DNA of 64,000 nt. Origin: Pseudomonas sp. (GTDB taxonomy: Bacteria; Pseudomonadota; Gammaproteobacteria; Pseudomonadales; Pseudomonadaceae). The stretch covers positions 1 to 64,000 of the forward strand of contig JAKUTK010000019.1 in the NCBI GenBank assembly GCA_022448005.1, in the 5' to 3' direction. A program made the position numbers and the translations under genes. The notes below the pieces were generated by a model that was given only the letters and a program-made list of their open reading frames with translations, did no database searches and was not told where the DNA came from. Shown piece after piece: positions 26,449 through 35,949 of this stretch. Position 1 is the stretch's first letter, and each line of letters starts with the position of its first letter.

Positions 26449-27501
26449 TCACTCTGTGTCGCCACTGAAAAGATCGGGAGTCGGTGTATCTCCCAGACGT
26501 TTCGGCAGGTTCAAACCAAAGTGCAAATAAGCGTGCCGCGTGACGACGCGCCCCCTCGGGGTGCGCATGATGTAGCCCTGCTGGATCAGATAGGGTTCAA
26601 GCACATCCTCGATGGTATGACGCTCTTCGCTGATGGCAGCCGCCAGGCTGTCGATACCAACCGGACCGCCATCGAACTTCTCGATCAGCGTGAGCAGCAG
26701 CCGGCGATCCTGATGATCCAGGCCGCGCTCGTCTACATCGAGCATGTTCAGCGCGAGGTCGGCAGTATTACGGCTGATCTCGCCATTGCCGCGCACTTCG
26801 GCGAAGTCGCGCACCCGACGGAGCAGACGATTGGCAATACGTGGCGTCCCGCGGGCGCGACGTGCGATTTCGACAGCCCCGTCCGCCTCGATGGGGAGAC
26901 CAAGAATTCCGGCTGACCGAGTGACGATGGTTGCCAGGTCAGCCGTCGAGTAGAACTCGAGACGCTGGACGATGCCGAAACGGTCGCGCAGCGGATTGGT
27001 GAGCATGCCGGCCCGCGTCGTCGCGCCAATCAGGGTAAACGGCGGCAGGTCGAGCTTGATCGAGCGTGCGGCGGGCCCTTCACCAATCATGATATCGAGC
27101 TGAAAATCTTCCATCGCCGGATAAAGCACTTCCTCAACGATTGGCGACAGCCGATGGATCTCGTCGACGAACAGGACATCACCCTCTTCCAGGTTCGTCA
27201 GCAACGCCGCAAGATCACCTGGCCGTTCCAGTACGGGGCCTGAGGTGCTTTTGATCGAGACACCCATTTCCTGCGCAATGATGTTCGCGAGCGTGGTCTT
27301 GCCCAGACCCGGCGGACCAAAGATCAGCGTGTGATCCAGTGATTCTTTGCGCCCACGCGCAGCACGGATGAAGAGGTCCATCTGCTCGCGTACTACCGGC
27401 TGACCAATATATTCGGCCAGGCTCAGCGGACGGATCGCACGATCGAACTGTTCTTCGCGCTCACGGCCAGTGGCCGTGATGAGCCGGTCAGCTTCGATCA
27501 T
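26449..27501 (-). CDS. ruvB: Holliday junction branch migration ATPase RuvB
   Basis: A 350-residue AAA+ motor that forms a hexameric ring and drives branch migration with RuvA. Walker A is in [14 protein letters not shown], Walker B in [11 protein letters not shown], sensor 1 in [11 protein letters not shown], and the C-terminal winged helix ends near LPKRLGD. It lies 51 bases upstream of ybgC and 147 bases downstream of ruvA, an unusually wide ruvA-ruvB gap. Confidence 0.97.
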   Translation of the reverse strand: MIEADRLITATGREREEQFDRAIRPLSLAEYIGQPVVREQMDLFIRAARGRKESLDHTLIFGPPGLGKTTLANIIAQEMGVSIKSTSGPVLERPGDLAALLTNLEEGDVLFVDEIHRLSPIVEEVLYPAMEDFQLDIMIGEGPAARSIKLDLPPFTLIGATTRAGMLTNPLRDRFGIVQRLEFYSTADLATIVTRSAGILGLPIEADGAVEIARRARGTPRIANRLLRRVRDFAEVRGNGEISRNTADLALNMLDVDERGLDHQDRRLLLTLIEKFDGGPVGIDSLAAAISEERHTIEDVLEPYLIQQGYIMRTPRGRVVTRHAYLHFGLNLPKRLGDTPTPDLFSGDTE

Positions 27502-27648
27502 GAGTGCCCACCTTCAGCCAACTCCGTTTCAGGCAGATCCGTCACGAACTGCAATACCTGGCGCAACGCGGGCGCGCCAGCAGAGGGAAGCAAAGGCGTG
27601 CAAATTCGCATCGAGACCGACGCCGTGCTGAACATTTGATATTGCACG

Positions 27649-28254
27649 CTAGACCATTCCCTTCAGTGCACGGCGGATCAGGTCTTCACTGCTCAAATCT
27701 TCTTCCTGTACGGCGGATACGGCTCGGCTCGCCTCTTGCGGTTTGAAGCCAAGGGAAATCAATGCGCTGACTGCGTCGCTCTCGGCGCTTGAGACTGCCA
27801 CAGCACCGCGAGGTTCCGCCACAAGCGTGGCGATGGACGGCATGGTCTCCCAGGCCTTGAAACGATCCTTCAGCTCAACCAGCAGGCGCTCTGCGGTCTT
27901 CTTGCCGACCCCAGGGATCTTGACCAGCACCGAAGTATCCTGCGCCTGAACACAGCGCACCAACTCATCCACCTCAAGGCCGGACATCAACGCGAGGGCG
28001 AGCTTTGGCCCGACACCGTTGAGCCGAATCAGCTCTCGGAACAGCTCTCGGTCGCGCTTTTCAGCAAAGCCATACAGCAGATGCGCGTCTTCACGCACCA
28101 CCAGATGGGTATGCAGCGTGACCGGCTCACCCACCGTCGGCAGGCGATAAAGAGTGGTCATTGGCACCTCAAGCTCATAACCGATGCCATTGACGTCAAG
28201 AATCAGATGAGGCGGCTGTTTCTCCGCCAGGGTCCCGCGCAAGCGTCCAATCAC
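27649..28254 (-). CDS. ruvA: Holliday junction-binding protein RuvA
   Basis: A 201-residue protein with an N-terminal OB fold ([15 protein letters not shown]), tandem helix-hairpin-helix motifs ([13 protein letters not shown] and [14 protein letters not shown]) and a C-terminal RuvB-binding domain. The start is a GTG at 28254, supported by GAGGA nine bases upstream and by family starts at MIGRLRG. A longer frame to 28302 exists but its extra residues are not conserved. Confidence 0.95.
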   Translation of the reverse strand: MIGRLRGTLAEKQPPHLILDVNGIGYELEVPMTTLYRLPTVGEPVTLHTHLVVREDAHLLYGFAEKRDRELFRELIRLNGVGPKLALALMSGLEVDELVRCVQAQDTSVLVKIPGVGKKTAERLLVELKDRFKAWETMPSIATLVAEPRGAVAVSSAESDAVSALISLGFKPQEASRAVSAVQEEDLSSEDLIRRALKGMV

Positions 28255-28336
28255 TGTGATACGTCCTCGTTCGATCGATTCGCAACCGCTGGGATTGCTC
28301 AATACCTGCCTCCGGCATCAGCGCCGTAGCGGTCGA

Positions 28337-28861
28337 CTACAGGCGCAGGCGACCGGCTCTTCGCTTAGCACCAGCAAGGCCATGCGGAATAAGGCTCTGA
28401 CGATGATGTGCATGGCACAAGGCAATTGCCAGAGCGTCAGAGGCATCAATTTGCGGTTTCTGGGTCAACTTCAGCAGGTGCATTACCATCATTTGGACCT
28501 GCTGCTTGTCCGCACCCCCAGTTCCTGCAATCGCCTGTTTCACCTGCGTGGCGGTGTATTCGGAGATCTCGAGGCCCTGCTCGGCAGCAGCCACTATTGC
28601 AGCCCCCCTCGCCTGCCCCAATTTCAAAGCCGAATCGGCGTTACGCGCCATGAACACCTGCTCGATGCCCATCGTCACCGGCCCATGCAGACGAATGACT
28701 TCGCTGACACCGCAGAATACTGCCTGCAAGCGTGACGAAAGCTCACCGCTGCCCGTGCGTATGCAGCCCGACGCCACATACTCGCAGGTGCGACCGTTAT
28801 CCCGCACCACGCCGTAGCCGGTGATTCGTGAGCCCGGGTCTATCCCGAGAATTAGCGTCAT
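28337..28861 (-). CDS. ruvC: Crossover junction endodeoxyribonuclease RuvC
   Basis: A 174-residue Holliday junction resolvase of the RNase H fold. Acidic catalytic residues are visible in [16 protein letters not shown] and [14 protein letters not shown]. The start at 28861 is set by the family N-terminus ([10 protein letters not shown]); upstream in-frame codons are rejected. It heads ruvC-ruvA-ruvB on the minus strand, separated from yebC by that gene's terminator. Confidence 0.96.
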   Translation of the reverse strand: MTLILGIDPGSRITGYGVVRDNGRTCEYVASGCIRTGSGELSSRLQAVFCGVSEVIRLHGPVTMGIEQVFMARNADSALKLGQARGAAIVAAAEQGLEISEYTATQVKQAIAGTGGADKQQVQMMVMHLLKLTQKPQIDASDALAIALCHAHHRQSLIPHGLAGAKRRAGRLRL

Positions 28862-28953
28862 GACACCGCCATACTGTCTATTTATCCAGCCGCCAGTATA
28901 AGGACGCCCCTTCTCGACGGCCAGAGACATAACGAGGCAGCAGACACTCCTCG

Positions 28954-28990
28954 AAAAAAAACCGGAAGCACCTTTGGTGACTTCCGGTTC
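28954..28990 (-). terminator. Terminator of yebC
   Basis: The stem ACCGGAAG(C)ACC with GGTGACTTCCGGT is followed on the minus strand by eight T residues, a strong intrinsic terminator between yebC and ruvC. Confidence 0.9.
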
Positions 28991-29008
28991 TTTGTTTACG
29001 GCAATGGG

Positions 29009-29755
29009 TCAGTCCAGCTGCTCCATAAGCTCATCCGGAATCTCAGCGTTATGGTAGACGTTCTGTACATCATCCAGATCTTCCAGCGCATCAATCAGGC
29101 GAAGCACTTTCTGCGCAGTTTCCAGGTCAGTAACCGGCGCAGCGATCGACGGGATCATGGCGATGTCCGCCTCGTCACCCTTGAACCCGGCCGCATCCAG
29201 CGCTTCATTAACGGCATGAAAATCCGTAAAGCTGGTAGACACCAGAGCCGAGCCGTCATCGCCCATCTCCACATCGTCGGCGCCGGCTTCCAGCGCCGCC
29301 TCCATCAATGCGTCCTCTTCGACGCCCGTCGCAAAGCTGATCTGCCCCTTGCGATCAAACATGTAGGCCACCGATCCATCCGTGCCGAGGTTACCGCCGT
29401 GCTTGCTGAAGGCATGGCGCACCTCAGCTGCCGTACGGTTACGGTTATCTGTCATGGCCTCGACGATGATGGCGACGCCGCTAGGCGCATAGCCTTCATA
29501 GGTCAACTCGACGACATTGTCGGCCTCGTTGTTGCCGGCGCCGCGTGCAATGGCACGGTCGATCACATCGCGCAACATGTTCGCAACCAGCGCCTTGTCG
29601 ACCGCCAAGCGCAGACGTGGATTGTCTGCGGGAATAGGCCCGCTCTTGGCGGCGACCGTCAGCTCGCGAATGAGCTTAGTAAAGATCTTGCCGCGCTTGG
29701 CGTCCTGACGCCCTTTGCGGTGCTTGATGTTGGCCCATTTGGAATGACCAGCCAT
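29009..29755 (-). CDS. yebC: YebC/PmpR-family regulatory or translation-associated protein
   Basis: A 248-residue YebC-family protein beginning [19 protein letters not shown], with the family's [20 protein letters not shown]. Members have been described as DNA-binding regulators (PmpR of P. aeruginosa represses pqsR) and, more recently, as ribosome-associated factors that help with proline stretches. It lies between aspS and ruvC with terminators on both sides. Confidence 0.95.
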   Translation of the reverse strand: MAGHSKWANIKHRKGRQDAKRGKIFTKLIRELTVAAKSGPIPADNPRLRLAVDKALVANMLRDVIDRAIARGAGNNEADNVVELTYEGYAPSGVAIIVEAMTDNRNRTAAEVRHAFSKHGGNLGTDGSVAYMFDRKGQISFATGVEEDALMEAALEAGADDVEMGDDGSALVSTSFTDFHAVNEALDAAGFKGDEADIAMIPSIAAPVTDLETAQKVLRLIDALEDLDDVQNVYHNAEIPDELMEQLD

Positions 29756-29796
29756 TAACTGCCCCCTTTCCGATCAACTTTTCATCTTGCTGAAAC

Positions 29797-29824
29797 CAAG
29801 AGCCCAGGTTTCCCTGGGCTCTTG
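29797..29824 (-). terminator. Terminator of aspS
   Basis: A 12-pair perfect stem (CAAGAGCCCAGG with CCTGGGCTCTTG, counting outer pairs) lies immediately after the aspS stop. A short TTTC tract follows on the minus strand. Confidence 0.7.
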
Positions 29825-29829
29825 TGCCG

Positions 29830-31605
29830 TCATTCGGCTTTCGGCTGCTCACGCAGGCGAATATGCAATTCACGCAGCGCCTTGCCATCCACCGCACCTG
29901 GCGCCTGGGTCATGACGTCCGCGGCACTCTGGGTTTTCGGGAAGGCGATGACTTCACGAATCGACTGCGCGCCGGTCATCAGCATCACCAGACGGTCGAG
30001 GCCGAACGCCAGCCCACCGTGCGGCGGTGCACCGAATTTGAGCGCGTCGAGCAGGAAGCCAAACTTTTCGTCCTGCTCTGCTTCATCGATGCCCAGTATG
30101 CGAAATACCGTCTGCTGCATTTCTTTGCGGTGAATACGGATCGAACCGCCACCCAACTCAGTGCCATTGAGCACCATGTCATAGGCACGCGACAGCGCAC
30201 CAGCAGGGTTGGCCTCGAGTTCTTTTGGCGTGCATTTCGGCGCTGTGAACGGGTGATGCAGCGCACTGAGCGAGCCGTCATCGTTCTCCTCGAACATCGG
30301 GAAGTCGACCACCCACATCGGCGCCCACTCGCAGGTCAGCAGCTTCAGGTCATGGCCAAGCTTGATGCGCAGCGCACCGAGCGCCTCGGATACGATCTTG
30401 GCCTTATCCGCACCAAAGAAGACGATGTCGCCGTCGACAGCACCAACCCGATCGAGTATCACGTTGAGCTTGTCTTCCGGGATGTTCTTCACGATCGGAG
30501 ACTGCAGTCCCTCGACGCCTTTGGCCCGCTCGTTGACCTTGATGTACGCCAGCCCCTTGGCACCGTAAATGCCGACGAACTTGGTGTAGTCGTCGATCTG
30601 TTTGCGCGGCATGCTCGCACCGCCCGGGACGCGCAGCGCGGCGACGCGGCACTTGGGATCATTTGCCGGACCGCTGAACACCTTGAATTCGACCTGCTGC
30701 AGCTGATCGGCAACATCAACCAATTCCAGCGGAATACGCAGATCCGGCTTGTCAGAACCATAGCGACGCATGGCTTCTTCGAACGGCATGTGCGGGAACT
30801 CGCCGAACTCAACGCCCAGTACTTCCTTGAACAGCTTGCGCACCATGCCTTCGGTGATTCCGATGATGTCAGACTCTTCGAGGAAGCTGGTTTCAATGTC
30901 GATCTGGGTGAATTCCGGCTGGCGGTCTGCACGCAGGTCTTCATCGCGGAAGCACTTGGCGATTTGGTAGTAGCGGTCGAAACCCGCAACCATCAGCAGC
31001 TGCTTGAACAGCTGCGGTGACTGCGGCAACGCGAAGAAGTTACCGGCATGAGTCCGGCTAGGCACAAGATAATCACGCGCACCCTCAGGGGTCGGGCGCC
31101 CGAGAATGGGCGTTTCCACGTCGAGAAAGCCATTCTCGTCGAGGTAGCGGCGAATGCTGGCAGTGATTCTCGAGCGCAGCTTGAGCTTCTCGGCCATCTC
31201 CGGCCGGCGCAGATCAATGAAGCGATAACGCAGACGAGTTTCCTCACCCACATCGCTGTACTCATTGAGGGGGAACGGTGGGGTTTCCGCCTCGTTGAGG
31301 ACTTCGAGCTCGTAACCCAGCACTTCGATAGCGCCAGACGTCATGTTCGGATTAACCGCACCGGCCGGGCGCAAGCGCACCTTGCCGGTGATCTTGATTA
31401 CGTACTCGCTGCGCACCTTGTCTGCGGCGGCGAAGGTTTCAGCACGGTCGGGATCGAACACGACCTGAGCCAGGCCCTCACGGTCACGCACATCGAGGAA
31501 AATGACCCCGCCGTGATCGCGGCGACGGTGAACCCAGCCGCAAAGAGTGATTTCCTGGCCGTCCAGGCTTTCGTTCAACTGGCCGCAATAGTGGCTGCGC
31601 ATCAT
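29830..31605 (-). CDS. aspS: Aspartyl-tRNA synthetase (probably non-discriminating)
   Basis: A 591-residue bacterial-type AspRS with an N-terminal OB anticodon-binding domain ([20 protein letters not shown]), class II catalytic motifs ([18 protein letters not shown] as motif 2, [12 protein letters not shown] as motif 3) and the GAD insertion. The start at 31605 (MMRSHYCGQ) follows the P. aeruginosa protein. Residues His31 and Gly82, which I recall as the determinants that let the P. aeruginosa enzyme also charge tRNA-Asn, are both present. This implies reliance on GatCAB for Asn-tRNA. A TATAAT at 31783-31788 lies upstream. Confidence 0.96.
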   Translation of the reverse strand: MMRSHYCGQLNESLDGQEITLCGWVHRRRDHGGVIFLDVRDREGLAQVVFDPDRAETFAAADKVRSEYVIKITGKVRLRPAGAVNPNMTSGAIEVLGYELEVLNEAETPPFPLNEYSDVGEETRLRYRFIDLRRPEMAEKLKLRSRITASIRRYLDENGFLDVETPILGRPTPEGARDYLVPSRTHAGNFFALPQSPQLFKQLLMVAGFDRYYQIAKCFRDEDLRADRQPEFTQIDIETSFLEESDIIGITEGMVRKLFKEVLGVEFGEFPHMPFEEAMRRYGSDKPDLRIPLELVDVADQLQQVEFKVFSGPANDPKCRVAALRVPGGASMPRKQIDDYTKFVGIYGAKGLAYIKVNERAKGVEGLQSPIVKNIPEDKLNVILDRVGAVDGDIVFFGADKAKIVSEALGALRIKLGHDLKLLTCEWAPMWVVDFPMFEENDDGSLSALHHPFTAPKCTPKELEANPAGALSRAYDMVLNGTELGGGSIRIHRKEMQQTVFRILGIDEAEQDEKFGFLLDALKFGAPPHGGLAFGLDRLVMLMTGAQSIREVIAFPKTQSAADVMTQAPGAVDGKALRELHIRLREQPKAE

Positions 31606-31976
31606 GGTGAGGTTCGCTTCTCGCATCTTGAAAATTCGTTGGGTCGCTCGAATCGCGACTGTGCAGACGGTTGCCAACTGGCGCGCCGCCTGAGCTGTCA
31701 ATCGTCGGCAATGGAGGGATCAAGCACCAGCACATCAGTACTTCCTCGCACGGCAAAACCAGCCGCCCGACACAAGCGCGGGATTATATCTGCATAATCA
31801 TTTCAACGCAGCCGACGGCCGATAGGGTCTAGCAATCGAGCCCATAACCACCGGTATTGAACGGAAGCCGTCACCACCCTTCCAACCCCTTGATCGCCAC
31901 TGCAAGCGCAGCGCTTCACCAAAGACACTCGTTTTCTGGCATAAATGTCAGCGAATTCACCAAACAGGAGAGAACC
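31606..31976. other. Intergenic region between divergent aspS and dps
   Basis: I see no convincing gene here; open frames on both strands lack start signals and conserved content. It contains a TATAAT for aspS and the ribosome-binding site CAGGAG of dps. Promoters for both genes must lie in this region. Confidence 0.4.
31783..31788 (-). promoter_or_regulatory. Candidate -10 element of aspS
   Basis: On the minus strand the hexamer is a perfect TATAAT, about 180 bases before the aspS start. No good -35 hexamer is found at the normal distance, so this is only a candidate. Confidence 0.35.
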
Positions 31977-32447
31977 ATGGAAATCGACATCGGTATTGCC
32001 GAACAGGATCGCGCCGCTATTGCGGAGGGCTTGTCCCGCCTGCTGGCCGACACCTACACCCTGTACCTGAAGACTCACAACTTCCATTGGAACGTGACAG
32101 GGCCGATGTTCAACACCCTGCACACTATGTTCGAGACGCAGTACACCGAACTGGCACTGGCCGTGGATGACATTGCTGAGCGGATCCGCGCACTGGGCTT
32201 TCCGGCTCCTGGCACTTACGCGGCCTATTCGAAGCTCTCTTCAATTAAGGAGCAAGAGGGCATCCCGGCTGCTGAAGAGATGATCAAACTGCTGGTTGAA
32301 GGCCAGGAAGCCGTAGTCCGCACGGCACGTGGCATTTTCCCGCTACTGGAAAAGGTAAGCGACGAGCCTACTGCTGACCTACTGACTCAGCGCATGCAGA
32401 TTCACGAAAAAACCGCTTGGATGCTGCGCAGCCTGCTGGCTGCCTGA
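31977..32447 (+). CDS. dps: Dps-family DNA-binding/ferritin-like stress protein
   Basis: A 156-residue Dps-type mini-ferritin that oxidises and stores iron and protects DNA in stress. The ferroxidase-site residues lie in [14 protein letters not shown] and [14 protein letters not shown]. The start at 31977 has CAGGAGAG upstream; an upstream extension of 40 residues is rejected. It is divergent from aspS, and the same gene order (aspS, dps, cold-shock gene) occurs in P. aeruginosa as I recall. Confidence 0.93.
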   Translation: MEIDIGIAEQDRAAIAEGLSRLLADTYTLYLKTHNFHWNVTGPMFNTLHTMFETQYTELALAVDDIAERIRALGFPAPGTYAAYSKLSSIKEQEGIPAAEEMIKLLVEGQEAVVRTARGIFPLLEKVSDEPTADLLTQRMQIHEKTAWMLRSLLAA

Positions 32448-32475
32448 CCGCTAGCAAGCGTACCCGCGTGCAACT

Positions 32476-32501
32476 GGGATAGCCGCATGAGCGGTTATCC
32501 C
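32476..32501. terminator. Hairpin downstream of dps
   Basis: GGGATAGCCGC pairs with GCGGTTATCCC (one G-T pair) around ATGA, about 30 bases past the dps stop. There is no T-run, so termination would be inefficient or need other factors. Confidence 0.45.
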
Positions 32502-32591
32502 GCCGAAACCCCTCCAAAGCAAACCGAACGCTGGAAAGCTCAACACGACCCATCTCACCCTCGCTCAATCGCCCACCTCAACCTTATCGAA

Positions 32592-32620
32592 TTGAGCGAC
32601 GCCACTCTTTACTGTTAAAT
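32592..32620 (+). promoter_or_regulatory. Candidate sigma-70 promoter of the cold-shock membrane protein
   Basis: TTGAGC at 32592-32597 and TTAAAT at 32615-32620 are separated by exactly 17 bases, each matching four of six consensus positions. It would leave a 5' leader of about 115 bases, a length often seen for cold-shock genes. No experimental support is available. Confidence 0.4.
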
Positions 32621-32741
32621 TCGCGCGCGCCGTAGGCCGGGCACCATCAAATATGAGCGATCGCCGCACTTACGCTCAGCGTCTCCACTTGCCCGAAAGC
32701 CTGCCGTTTTCTGTCGTGCTATTTAACTGCGAGTCATAAGA

Positions 32742-33383
32742 ATGCTTAAGATCCTTCACGTATTAACGGGCGTAGCCGCCCTGTTGTTATCGTTCGTACC
32801 CAGCTTGACCGGCGCCATGCCTCTGCTGGTTCAGCCTGCAGCGTTGTGCCTGCTGCTTCTGGGCCTTCTGAACGTGCAGTTCGCCGCCTCAACTCAACTG
32901 AACACCAACGGTCATGCCCGTCCGCTTTTATTCGGCGCATCCGCACTGCTAATCGCTTCAGTCGCCATCCAGACTGCCATCGTATTGATTCCAGTCGCCA
33001 GCGTCGCAGGCCAGCCGGCAACCTTGGCCAGTCTCATGCTCGCTTTTATCGCCGTACTGCTGCAATTGGCAACAAGCCAAACCAAGGCCCCAAGCGCGAG
33101 CAGCTCCAACCGCGGCTCTGGCAAAATCCGCAAAGCCCAGCCCAATCACGCCGCCGTCCCGGCAGCCGGACGCGAGACTGGCACCGTCAAGTGGTTCAAT
33201 ACCTCAAAGGGTTTCGGTTTCATTTCCCGTGACAGTGGCGACGACGTCTTTGTCCACTTCCGGGCAATTCGAGGCGAAGGTCACCGGGTGCTGGTCGAAG
33301 GCCAACGCGTCGAATTCACAATTATGATGCGCGACAAAGGCCTTCAGGCTGAAGACGTAGTCGCCGATCAGCCGAGCCACTGA
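32742..33383 (+). CDS. Membrane-anchored cold-shock domain protein
   Basis: A 213-residue protein with a two-part layout. Residues ~1-120 contain about four hydrophobic helices (for example [50 protein letters not shown]). A Ser/Lys-rich linker is followed by a complete C-terminal cold-shock domain, with RNP motifs in [18 protein letters not shown] and DVFVHFRAI. The domain would face the cytoplasm and could hold RNA or single-stranded DNA at the inner membrane. It lies between dps and slyX, as I recall for a probable cold-shock gene in P. aeruginosa, so the architecture is probably conserved in pseudomonads. Confidence 0.9.
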   Translation: MLKILHVLTGVAALLLSFVPSLTGAMPLLVQPAALCLLLLGLLNVQFAASTQLNTNGHARPLLFGASALLIASVAIQTAIVLIPVASVAGQPATLASLMLAFIAVLLQLATSQTKAPSASSSNRGSGKIRKAQPNHAAVPAAGRETGTVKWFNTSKGFGFISRDSGDDVFVHFRAIRGEGHRVLVEGQRVEFTIMMRDKGLQAEDVVADQPSH

Positions 33384-33434
33384 CTGATCAGGCACGGCGC
33401 CAGCGCACGCTGCCGTTATAACGCCGCCGCCCTA

Positions 33435-33641
33435 TCAATAATGGGGCGGCGGCGCTTCGTCCCCCTCCCCCTCCACCCTGCTTTGCAGGTCTTCCTGCCG
33501 CCTTGCGAGCAAGCCCAATTGCGCCTGCAGCCGGTCGACCGTACGCTGCTGTGCGACCAGCACATCGCTTAGTGTCTGGATAGTGTCGTCCTGAAAAGCC
33601 AAGCGCGCTTCCAGGTCGGCAATGCGTTGTTCCAATTCCAT
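33435..33641 (-). CDS. slyX: SlyX family protein
   Basis: A 68-residue coiled-coil protein with the heptad pattern MELEQRIADLEARLAFQDDT followed by more leucine-rich helix and a short Pro/His tail (PPPHY), typical of SlyX. Its function is not established. The ATG overlaps the stop codon of the HIT gene by one base (TAATG), so translation is probably coupled. Confidence 0.93.
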   Translation of the reverse strand: MELEQRIADLEARLAFQDDTIQTLSDVLVAQQRTVDRLQAQLGLLARRQEDLQSRVEGEGDEAPPPHY

Positions 33642-34069
33642 TACCTGTCCTCTTCGAACTGAAAGCCATTAGCGAGGACGAGCTTCAGCTTTTGCCTGAT
33701 GCCCGTCAGCTGCGCTTCGCCATAAGGTTTGGTCGACTGAAAGCCCCACACCGGAGCCGGCCAAGCGGCGTCGTCCCGACGCCGGGCAATCACATGCACA
33801 TGCAATTGGCTCACGACATTGCCCAGTGTCGCCACATTCATCTTGTCCGCGCCAAAAGTGTCTTTGACTATTTCCGCCAGGGCCGTCGCCTCTCGCCACA
33901 ACAACTGTTGATCGGCCGTGTTCAGCTGAAACAGCTCACTGACCTCTTCCCGACGGGGCACCAGGATGAACCATGGATAACTGGCATCATTCATTAACAG
34001 CAACCGGCATAAGGGAAAATCACCCAGCGTCACCGTGTCCTGCTGCAAACGTTCATCGAGAACGAACAT
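33641..34069 (-). CDS. HIT-family nucleotide hydrolase-like protein
   Basis: A 142-residue histidine triad family protein. The signature reads VSQLHVHVIARR, so two of the triad histidines are present while the first position is Gln; the subfamily seems to tolerate this. Related enzymes hydrolyse or transfer nucleoside phosphates. The substrate is unknown. It begins the HIT-slyX pair on the minus strand and is divergent from oprD. Confidence 0.9.
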   Translation of the reverse strand: MFVLDERLQQDTVTLGDFPLCRLLLMNDASYPWFILVPRREEVSELFQLNTADQQLLWREATALAEIVKDTFGADKMNVATLGNVVSQLHVHVIARRRDDAAWPAPVWGFQSTKPYGEAQLTGIRQKLKLVLANGFQFEEDR

Positions 34070-34527
34070 AACCGTCTCCTTTGCCTAATTTGATGTCGGC
34101 GCCAGCTAAGCTTTGCCTGGTCGTTTGCGGCAGGATACTCCAGCACCCGAAAGCGATCAGCAAGGCAACGTGCTCCAGCGAGGTGCAATCAGGTCAGGAA
34201 CCAGCCCTGCTTTAGCGCAAGCGGCAACACGCCTCGGCTCGAATCGGCGCGAAAAATCAGTGAATGAATTTTGTGCACGGTTATTGCTTTGGACAAAAAA
34301 GCTGCATGAACGGGGGAAGAAAATCGCGGATAGCTGAGTTAAGCTTGCTCGCGCCAGTTTACCCAGCTACACAGTAATTCTCGGAAATACATTCCAGGCT
34401 TGCTGCAGGTCACGACCAGCTAGGCAAACGAAGGACTCAATTGAGCTTGTATACCGAAAATAAAGATGCCTCTTTCCGGCGCACGCAGGAAAGCAAGCAC
34501 CAATTTGAAACCAAAGGAGCAATCACA
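34070..34527. other. Long leader region upstream of the OprD-family porin gene
   Basis: No credible gene is seen; frames such as 34113-34337 lack a ribosome-binding site and conserved features. The AAGGAG of the porin gene ends the region. It should contain divergent promoters for the HIT gene and the porin, and the length leaves room for regulator or sRNA sites, none of which I can identify. Confidence 0.4.
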
Positions 34528-35784
34528 ATGCAAGTGATGAAGTGGAGCGTTATTGCAATGGCCGTTGCGGCCGGCACGTCGCAAATGGCTTTTGCGTCCA
34601 GCCAGTCCGAATCGGAAGGCTTTGTTGAAGGCAGCAGCCTGACCATCCTGAACCGTAACCTGTATATGAACCGTGATTTTCGCGGCGATGCAGCTCAAAG
34701 CTATCGCGAAGCTTGGGGCCACGGCTTCATTGGCACCTTCGAGTCCGGTTTCACTCAAGGCACCATCGGAGTAGGTGTTGACGCGATTGGCCTGCTGGGC
34801 GTCAAGCTTGACAGCGGCGAAGGTCGTGCCTGGCCGGACATTTTCCCGAAGGACAGTGAAGGCAAGCCGCAAGATGACTATTCCTCGGCCGGCGTAGCAG
34901 TCAAATTCCGCGTTTCAGATACCGTACTGAAGTACGGCACTCAGTTCGTGGCCCTGCCGGTCTTTTCCACCGACGACGCCCGCCTGCTGCCAGAAACTGC
35001 ACGCGGCGGTCTGATCACCAGCAGTGAGATCGACGGACTAGAATTGAACGTCGGTCGCTTTACCGCACTGAGCGCAAAGTCTGAAACAGACCATGACTCC
35101 GTAGGCCTAGAAGAGATCAACCTCGTCGGCGGCACCTACGCGTTCAGTGACAACCTCAGCACCTCGCTGTATTACTCGGATGTAAAAGACGCGTTCGAGA
35201 AAGTCTACGGCAATGTCAACTATAACTTGGGCCTTGGTGCAGACCAGTCGCTGGCTTTTGACTTCAATATCTACCAGACAGAGTACGAATCGGAATTCAC
35301 CGGCACCGGTAGCGACGAAGACAACACTATCTGGAGCCTTGCTTCTACCTACGCCCTTGGCGCTCATAGCTTTACGGTCGCTTATCAGAAATCCCACGGT
35401 GGCTACGATACAACCGGCTACACGTACGGCATCGATGGCGGCGGCACTGTCTGGCTGAGCAACTCTGTCCAGTATTCCGACTTCTATTACGAAGACGAAC
35501 AGTCCTGGCAGGTTCGTTACGACCTGGACATGACCACTTATGGCGTTTCCGGGCTGAGCTTCATGACTCGCTATGTTGATGGCAGCAACATCAACATGGG
35601 TGCTGGCAACCCAGACGCAGAAGAATCCGAGTGGGATATCGAAGCTAAGTACGTATTCCAGGAAGGCCCAGCTAAGGATCTGTCCCTGCGAGTCCGCCAA
35701 GCGTTTTATCAGGCCACTAACGGCTTGGATAACGATCTGAGCGACACCCGCCTGATCGTCGAGTACCCGCTGAGCATCCTGTAA
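34528..35784 (+). CDS. OprD-family outer membrane porin
   Basis: A 418-residue precursor with a Sec signal peptide (MQVMKWSVIAMAVAAG, cut after AFA) and alternating beta-strand pattern throughout, fitting the 18-stranded OprD family. Family hallmarks include FVEGSSLTILNRNLYMNRDFR at the start and LIVEYPLSIL at the end. These channels admit amino acids, peptides or carboxylates. Position next to HIT-slyX and proS matches P. aeruginosa oprD, but divergence within the family makes the substrate uncertain. AAGGAG lies eight bases before the ATG at 34528. Confidence 0.9.
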   Translation: MQVMKWSVIAMAVAAGTSQMAFASSQSESEGFVEGSSLTILNRNLYMNRDFRGDAAQSYREAWGHGFIGTFESGFTQGTIGVGVDAIGLLGVKLDSGEGRAWPDIFPKDSEGKPQDDYSSAGVAVKFRVSDTVLKYGTQFVALPVFSTDDARLLPETARGGLITSSEIDGLELNVGRFTALSAKSETDHDSVGLEEINLVGGTYAFSDNLSTSLYYSDVKDAFEKVYGNVNYNLGLGADQSLAFDFNIYQTEYESEFTGTGSDEDNTIWSLASTYALGAHSFTVAYQKSHGGYDTTGYTYGIDGGGTVWLSNSVQYSDFYYEDEQSWQVRYDLDMTTYGVSGLSFMTRYVDGSNINMGAGNPDAEESEWDIEAKYVFQEGPAKDLSLRVRQAFYQATNGLDNDLSDTRLIVEYPLSIL

Positions 35785-35816
35785 TACAGGCCTATCAGCT
35801 GTAGCTTGAGCTAAAA

Positions 35817-35850
35817 AAGAAGCCCGGCCCTGCGCCGGGCTTCTTCGTTT
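35817..35850 (+). terminator. Terminator of the OprD-family porin gene
   Basis: AGAAGCCCGGC pairs with GCCGGGCTTCT around a short loop and is followed by TCGTTT on the plus strand. An A-run on the other side would allow bidirectional function. Confidence 0.85.
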
Positions 35851-35949
35851 ATGCATGCGCATGCTATCGGAACGATTCTGTACGTCTCCGTATCGCCACC
35901 GTACAATGCCGAGCCAAATTCTCCGCTCTGCAAGGACACAACGGCCCAC

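Noticed and set aside
29824-31020. 398-residue plus-strand open frame
   Set aside because: Opposite aspS; a codon-bias shadow.
35107-35949. 280-residue minus-strand open frame
   Set aside because: Opposite the OprD-family porin, which has a signal peptide and beta-barrel pattern; the minus frame also crosses the porin terminator.
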